A program made the translations under genes and the position numbers. From positions 1 through 11,681 of the forward strand of contig JBCCLJ010000214.1 in the NCBI GenBank assembly GCA_039026915.1: a stretch of 11,681 bases of DNA, in the 5' to 3' direction. Below the pieces are notes generated by a model. That model saw only the letters and a list, made by a program, of their open reading frames with translations. It was not told where the DNA came from and did not search any database. This DNA is from JBCCLJ01 sp039026915. GTDB taxonomy: Bacteria > Acidobacteriota > Thermoanaerobaculia > Multivoradales > Multivoraceae. This document shows, piece after piece, positions 7,239-11,681 of the stretch. The stretch's first letter is position 1. Every line of letters starts with the position of its first letter.

Positions 7239-7253
7239 CCGACAGGCTGTCGG
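7239..7253. repeat. Perfect 15-bp palindrome after the protease gene
   Basis: CCGACAG and its exact complement CTGTCGG are separated by a single G, starting 8 bp after the protease stop codon and about 90 bp before the histidine kinase start. As RNA it would form a 6-bp stem with a 3-nt loop, but no T-run follows, so a strong intrinsic terminator is unlikely. It could be a regulator binding site for the downstream kinase gene or a weak attenuating hairpin. Confidence 0.45.
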
Positions 7254-7344
7254 ATTCTGCTGACAACGCTTCGGTCGCTTGCCGATGGGCGAAACCCTCG
7301 CGGCTTCCTAGTCTTGAGCGTCCGTCGCTCGCGGGCTCGAGATC

Positions 7345-9138
7345 ATGCAAGCAGACTCCAAAGAATTCCCCGAACTGAGAGATCGCGCCTATCTGGACCT
7401 GGCGCATCGCTCTGTGCCCGGCATCCCTTTCTACCCCTTGCTGATGCTCCTCGTCGTCGGGTTGAGCGACTACGCCCCCGGGGAGACGCCCGTCCTCGGC
7501 GCTCTGTTCACGACGAGTCTCGCCGCCGCTTTCCTGCGCTTTCGCGTCTGTCGCAGAGCCGCTGAGGGCGTGAAGCTCCGGCGAGCCCGCTGGTACCGGG
7601 AGTTTGCTCTGGCGTCGCTCTTCCAGGCTTTCTCGTGGTCCGCGTTCGTGCTCGTCGGGCTCGCTCTGGCGCCTTCGATCACCAGCGCCGACAGCTTCGT
7701 GCTGCTCCTGTGCACCGCCGGCATCGCCTCCGGTGTGCCTTCCTCACTGGCCATCGATCAGCGCCTGGCTCCGCTCTTCCTGGGCGTCCTCCTCCTGCCG
7801 CCGCTGCCGATGCTGATTCGTGAAGGCTCTCCTCAGGCGTTCGCGCTGGTCTTCTTCCTTGCTCTCTTTTGCGGCTACCTCACCTTGATCGCGCGCCGCC
7901 TGGGCGTCGACCACAGCCAGCTCGCGAGCCAGGCGATTCTGCTGGAGGCGCGCGCCGATCAGCTGCGTCGGGAAGTGAAAGAGCGAGAGGCGGCTGAGGC
8001 TCTGGCGCTGCAGAGCCGGCGACGTTTTCGCGACCTGGTGCAACAGGCCCCCGTCGGCATCCTCGAACTCGATCGCGACGGTCTCGTCGTCGAGTCGAAC
8101 GTCGTCGGCCGGAGTCTGCTCGAGGTCGTTGGAGGTCGCCCCAACGAATCGCTCTGGCAGGCCCTGGGACTCGTTGCAGCGCCCGCCGGCAGCGGCGAAG
8201 GAGAGCTGGTCTTCCGCGTCGGTCGCTCGAAGGACCGCTGGATGGCTCTCAGCCACGTGCCCTTCGAGGATCTATCAATCGGCGGTGGCAGCATCGTCGT
8301 GCTCGTCGACAACACCGATCAGCAGCAGGCTGAAATCGACATTCGCCGCGCCAAGGAGGAGGCTGAGACCGCCTCGCGGATGAAGAGCGAATTCCTCGCG
8401 AACATGAGTCACGAGCTGCGCACGCCGATGAACGGAATCGTGGGCGTCGCCGACATGCTGACGGAGGTCGACGATCCCGAGTCGCAGGAGGAGATCGTCG
8501 GCTTGCTCAAGAGCTCGACCCTGAGTCTCCTGTCGGTGGTCGAGCGGATCCTCGACTTTGCCGCGATCGACTCCGACGAGGGCAGCTCGGAACCCTTCGG
8601 TGTGGCGGCGGTCCTGGAGCAGGTCGTCGCGTCGCGCCGCGAATCGGCTTCGGCCGCGGGACTCCAGCTCGAGATGCACGTTGCGTCCGGCGTGCCCGAC
8701 GTCGTCGAAGGGGACGGTCTCGCTGTCGGCCGCGTCCTCGAACGGCTCCTCGAAAATGCGATCGGCTATACCGAAGAGGGGCGTGTCGACGTCAGAGTCG
8801 AGAAGGTCGCTGACCGCGGAGGCATGGTCGAGCTCTGCTTCGAGGTGGTCGATTCGGGAGTCGGAGTCCCCGAGTCGGCACGCGAGGCGATCTTCCGGCC
8901 TTTCGAACAGGCCGATGGATCGATGACGCGCAGTCGCGACGGCGTCGGACTCGGGCTTGCCATCGCTGCCCGGCTCGTTCAGCGCATGGGCGGCCAGCTG
9001 GAGATCGAGAGCGAGGTCGGAGAGGGTTCCCGCTTCTTCTGGACGTCGGCCTTTGACCGGCTCGATGCCGAAGATCCCGAGGTTCTGGAAACGGCCACGA
9101 TGGACGCCGAGGTCGCCAGTCCGTCGACTCCGGCCTGA
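7345..9138 (+). CDS. Six-pass membrane PAS sensor histidine kinase
   Basis: This 597-residue protein is a membrane histidine kinase. Hydrophobic segments at about 27-44, 48-66, 87-109, 117-137, 141-158 and 164-182 form a six-pass N-terminal sensor; its TAGIASG and LLLPPLP features recall membrane sensors of diguanylate cyclases, but I cannot name the domain. A coiled coil (189-225) leads to a PAS domain (about 226-330, RFRDLVQQAPVGILELDRDG). HisKA has the phospho-acceptor His356 in SHELRTPMNG. The ATPase domain shows Asn471 in LLENAIGYT, Asp503 in DSGVGV, an F box (FRPFEQAD) and GVGLGLA at 533-539, so it looks active. The residue after the N-box usually Lys is Gly here. There is no receiver or HPt domain, and no response regulator in the window. 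The first in-frame ATG was taken; the ribosome binding site is poor. It converges on the FG-GAP gene with a 12-bp gap. Confidence 0.95.
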   Translation: MQADSKEFPELRDRAYLDLAHRSVPGIPFYPLLMLLVVGLSDYAPGETPVLGALFTTSLAAAFLRFRVCRRAAEGVKLRRARWYREFALASLFQAFSWSAFVLVGLALAPSITSADSFVLLLCTAGIASGVPSSLAIDQRLAPLFLGVLLLPPLPMLIREGSPQAFALVFFLALFCGYLTLIARRLGVDHSQLASQAILLEARADQLRREVKEREAAEALALQSRRRFRDLVQQAPVGILELDRDGLVVESNVVGRSLLEVVGGRPNESLWQALGLVAAPAGSGEGELVFRVGRSKDRWMALSHVPFEDLSIGGGSIVVLVDNTDQQQAEIDIRRAKEEAETASRMKSEFLANMSHELRTPMNGIVGVADMLTEVDDPESQEEIVGLLKSSTLSLLSVVERILDFAAIDSDEGSSEPFGVAAVLEQVVASRRESASAAGLQLEMHVASGVPDVVEGDGLAVGRVLERLLENAIGYTEEGRVDVRVEKVADRGGMVELCFEVVDSGVGVPESAREAIFRPFEQADGSMTRSRDGVGLGLAIAARLVQRMGGQLEIESEVGEGSRFFWTSAFDRLDAEDPEVLETATMDAEVASPSTPA

Positions 9139-9150
9139 GCGAGATCTTGG

Positions 9151-11681
9151 TCAGGGGCGGGTGGGAACGCGTCGCGTATGGAGTTGGCGCTCGTCGCTCT
9201 CCTGCAGAGCGCGAAGAGGGCCGGGGGCCACCGCTGGGTAGCCGGCCATGCCGTGGAACGGCAGTGGTCCCACGGTCTCTGAAGCGCGGGTGTGCAGGTC
9301 CGCGTCTTTGACCCAGCCGTCCGTGAACAGCACATAGGACCGTCGATGCCCGGGCGCGGTTGGAGCGGGAGCGGGGTAGCGCAGCGTCAGCTCGTCGCCG
9401 GGGGAGAGAATCGCCATGCGATCGTCGTTGGCCTCGACCAGCGCGAGCACATCGCCGTAGCGGGTGTAGCCGCCGCGCATCCCCGGATAGCGGCGGCGTG
9501 TCGACGTCTGCGCGTAGTCGAAGAGATGCGGCTCCTCGTGTCGGCGCGGAAGCAGCTCGGAGAAGCCGCGGTAGTGAAGGTCGGCCGAGCGCAGGTTCAG
9601 GGTCTCGATGCGCGGCGTCTCCGACGAGCCGAAGGCCAGCGCCGCGCGGTCCCAGTAGAGCTCGTGCTGTGATCGCAGGGCAATCTGAAGGCCGCGGAGA
9701 AGGTGCGGCCGGAGCTCCTCGGGCAGTGGAACGACGACGGACTTGCGCTTGCCGTTCGGCAGCGGGAGCGGGAGCTGATGCTCGACCTCGCCGGACGCTC
9801 CGAGCACTTCGATCCAAGGCGGCGTCAGCTCGCGCCGGGGGTCCTGCGAGAGCGCCACGTTGATCGTCGTGTCCGTGGGAAAGATCCAGCCCCAGAGAAC
9901 CAGGTGGCTCGGCAGTTGGCCGCTCGACGGAGCGAAGCGGAGCGTCAGCCGGTGCTCTTCGGCGAGGCCCTGGAAGCGCGTTCGCGGCAGCTCGTCGACG
10001 CGCCGGCCGTCGCGCTCGCGTACGAGCTCGAGAACGTCGCGGCCTCGATGATCCGTGGCTGCCACGGGCGGCTCGAGGCGCTCGGCGACCAGGAGCGGCG
10101 GTTTCGTGGGGAAGGGCGGTGGCCCGAACGACTCGTCGACGATCAACTCGGCGGTCGCGGGTACGTCGACGACGAGCAGGCTCTGGTGGTCGACGTAAAT
10201 CGTCTCCCAGAGCTCGTCGGTCACCTGCAGCCAGAGCTCGTCGCCGGCCGGTCGCAGCGCCTGCTCGGGGATCAGCACGTAGTCCCGACCCGATTGGTGC
10301 GGCGCCGGCGAGCCGTCGGCGAAGACCATGCCCAGCGTCGAGCGCCAGAGGAGGTCGGTGTGGAAGCCGAAAGAAGCGCCGTTCCATGTGTAGAGAAAGG
10401 GGCAAGAGCCTTTGAGAACCTGCTTCTCGAGCAGCGTCTGTTCGCTGCCGACCTGCTGCCAGGTCTGTGCCAACCCGTTCGTCCAGACGACGCGAATGAC
10501 GTCCGCCTGGCGTCGCGATCCGAGGCCCAAGTGGTTGACTCCGCCGTTGCCGACGAACGTGCGGAAGCCCCCTCCGCTGCGCACTTCGATCCGCGCGAAG
10601 AGGCCCTGGGTGTTGTTCTTGGCGTTGCTGTCGTTGCGGCCCGCCAGGCTCAACCGCACCCACTGGTTGCGGTTGCCGTTGCGGTTGAGCGCCCGGCGAA
10701 CCCGGCCGTCGCGATGACGCACGAGCAGGTCGAGATCGCCGTCCTCGTCGGCGTCGTGGACGAGCAGCGCCGCCGCGTCCTCGACGGGTGGGCCGACGGT
10801 CCAGGTCTCGAGGTTGCCTTCGCGGTTGCGCCAGAGCGCCACGGCTCCCTCGGAGACGACGGCGAGATCGAGATCGCCGTCGTTGTCGAAATCGGCGAGC
10901 TCGCCGTCGGAAGCGTCGATGTTCAGGTTCTCGACGGCGAAGTCCCGCCCGCTGTTGCGGAGGACCAGAGTTGCCTCGCCAAGGCCGACCACGTCGAGGT
11001 CACCGTCGCCTTCCAGGTCCTGCACGAGGAGTCGCCGGAAGGCCGGCACCTCGCCGCTGCCCCACGCTTCGCTGGCGTCCACCAGCGGCCCGGAGCGTCG
11101 ATTGACGAGAACCCGCGTCCCTTCGGGCGTGCTTGCGACGAGGTCGAGATCACCGTCGGTGTCGAGATCGATCGGTGTGGCGGCGAGCAGACGAAGCTTC
11201 TGAAGGCCGAGCGCCGCGGCCTCATCCGAAAAACCGCCGGAGCCGTCGTTGCGGAAGGCCTGTGTGGGACGGCCCGGCCCGCCGAGCAGCAGATCGAGAT
11301 CGCCGTCCTGCTCGATGTCCGTGGCGAGCAGCGTCGCCACCGAGGTGAACTCTCCTGGCACCAGTGTCGAGACGGAGCGGCCGTCACCTTCGAAGCCGCG
11401 CACCCAGGCGATGCGCTCCGCTTCGAGGATCAGAAGATCGGTGACCGCATCCTGATCGAGGTCGGCGGTCAGGATCGCGCCCCGCGCTCGCAGGCCGATG
11501 TCCTCCACGCGGTCTCCGTGGATCCGCAGCATGCGGCCGTCGGTGTCGCGGGTCAGCACCGGCTCCTCGCCGAGCCGGCGCTCGAGAAGCAGCTGGGCGA
11601 CGTCGCCTGAGGAGACCCACTCGGTGAGAGGCTCGAAGCCAATGTCCAGGTCGGCTCCACCCTGCACGCTCTTGGGAAGCG
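9151..11681 (-). CDS. FG-GAP repeat/ASPIC-UnbV protein, N-terminus beyond the window
   Basis: About 842 residues are visible and the reading frame stays open to the right edge, so the start and any signal peptide are missing. The visible N-terminal part has six FG-GAP/VCBS calcium-binding motifs of the DxDxDGDLD type, which build a beta-propeller. The edge-proximal one (11437-11463) is degenerate, DLDQDAVTD. An ASPIC/UnbV domain follows at about 10450-10670 (NQWVRLSLAG, GGVNHLGLGSRR, IRVVWTNG). The remaining C-terminal 430 residues begin with a motif seen in related Acidobacteria proteins (GSCPFLYTWNGASFGFHTD) and look beta-rich, but I cannot assign them. Such proteins are usually exported and bind ligands or partners at the surface; the function here is unknown. 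The GTG at 11665-11667 is not the true start because the fold clearly continues upstream. Confidence 0.92.
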   Translation of the reverse strand, partial: LPKSVQGGADLDIGFEPLTEWVSSGDVAQLLLERRLGEEPVLTRDTDGRMLRIHGDRVEDIGLRARGAILTADLDQDAVTDLLILEAERIAWVRGFEGDGRSVSTLVPGEFTSVATLLATDIEQDGDLDLLLGGPGRPTQAFRNDGSGGFSDEAAALGLQKLRLLAATPIDLDTDGDLDLVASTPEGTRVLVNRRSGPLVDASEAWGSGEVPAFRRLLVQDLEGDGDLDVVGLGEATLVLRNSGRDFAVENLNIDASDGELADFDNDGDLDLAVVSEGAVALWRNREGNLETWTVGPPVEDAAALLVHDADEDGDLDLLVRHRDGRVRRALNRNGNRNQWVRLSLAGRNDSNAKNNTQGLFARIEVRSGGGFRTFVGNGGVNHLGLGSRRQADVIRVVWTNGLAQTWQQVGSEQTLLEKQVLKGSCPFLYTWNGASFGFHTDLLWRSTLGMVFADGSPAPHQSGRDYVLIPEQALRPAGDELWLQVTDELWETIYVDHQSLLVVDVPATAELIVDESFGPPPFPTKPPLLVAERLEPPVAATDHRGRDVLELVRERDGRRVDELPRTRFQGLAEEHRLTLRFAPSSGQLPSHLVLWGWIFPTDTTINVALSQDPRRELTPPWIEVLGASGEVEHQLPLPLPNGKRKSVVVPLPEELRPHLLRGLQIALRSQHELYWDRAALAFGSSETPRIETLNLRSADLHYRGFSELLPRRHEEPHLFDYAQTSTRRRYPGMRGGYTRYGDVLALVEANDDRMAILSPGDELTLRYPAPAPTAPGHRRSYVLFTDGWVKDADLHTRASETVGPLPFHGMAGYPAVAPGPLRALQESDERQLHTRRVPTRP
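10729..11463 (-). repeat. Six FG-GAP calcium-loop repeats visible in the DNA
   Basis: Calcium-loop codons recur at 10729-10755, 10867-10893, 10993-11019, 11143-11169, 11293-11319 and 11437-11463, spaced 126-150 bp. Five share a near-identical core, which on the plus strand reads like TCGAGATCGCCGTC. The repeat unit is a protein blade of about 42-50 residues, so this is coding repetition and not an independent element. Confidence 0.85.

Noticed and set aside
9249..9263. Perfect inverted repeat TGCCGT/ACGGCA as a terminator for the histidine kinase
   Set aside because: It lies inside the FG-GAP coding sequence 111 bp past the stop and has no T-run; chance is likely in GC-rich DNA.
8792..10663. 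Minus-strand open frame (623 codons) spanning parts of the histidine kinase and FG-GAP genes
   Set aside because: It crosses two well-supported genes and reads as Arg/Ala/Pro-rich sequence without domains.
10729..11463. Regularly spaced short repeats that could suggest a CRISPR or tandem array
   Set aside because: The spacing of 126-150 bp and reading frame match FG-GAP protein blades; the segments between repeats are coding.
9703..11610. Long plus-strand open frame (635 codons) opposite the FG-GAP gene
   Set aside because: The minus strand carries clear FG-GAP and UnbV motifs; the opposite frame is a low-information shadow rich in Val, Glu and Arg.

Overview
The window is GC-rich bacterial chromosomal DNA with tightly packed genes. 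The gene families point to Acidobacteriota, perhaps a Thermoanaerobaculia-like lineage. They include a secreted VWFA-related protein of the type common in Acidobacteria, a second VWA-like secreted protein, a membrane Ser/Thr kinase with a TolB-like outer domain, and a large FG-GAP/ASPIC-UnbV surface protein. This placement comes from family knowledge, not from a marker gene. I see no rRNA, tRNA, CRISPR array, transposase, phage gene or attachment site, and no island of foreign base composition.

Layout. 1-137: downstream of the kinase gene, with two perfect hairpins, one a plausible kinase terminator. 138-2099 (-): transmembrane Ser/Thr kinase. 2202-3920 (-): secreted VWFA-related protein, upstream of the kinase and probably co-transcribed with it. 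3921-4149: divergent intergenic region with an AT-rich patch, probably the promoters. 4150-5412 (+): second VWA-like secreted protein with N-terminal beta (Ig-like) domains and a TTG start backed by a good ribosome binding site. 5423-5827 (-): small VOC/glyoxalase-fold protein. 5897-7231 (+): secreted SH3-like plus HExxH metalloprotease. 7345-9138 (+): six-pass membrane PAS histidine kinase without a receiver domain. 9151 to the right edge (-): secreted FG-GAP repeat/ASPIC-UnbV protein whose N-terminus lies outside the window.

How they may work together. Six of the seven genes encode membrane or exported proteins, so the region is mainly about the cell envelope and environmental sensing. The strongest unit is the divergent VWA pair with the kinase behind one member: two exported VWA-like proteins, each lacking the serines of the metal-binding MIDAS motif, beside a kinase with a large outer domain. 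A kinase that reads the state of the VWA proteins is an inference and is not shown by the sequence. The VOC protein, protease, histidine kinase and FG-GAP protein are neighbours with no clear shared pathway. I found no defence, secondary-metabolite or mobile system; the best candidates for something undescribed are the VWA pair plus kinase and the unassigned C-terminal half of the FG-GAP protein.
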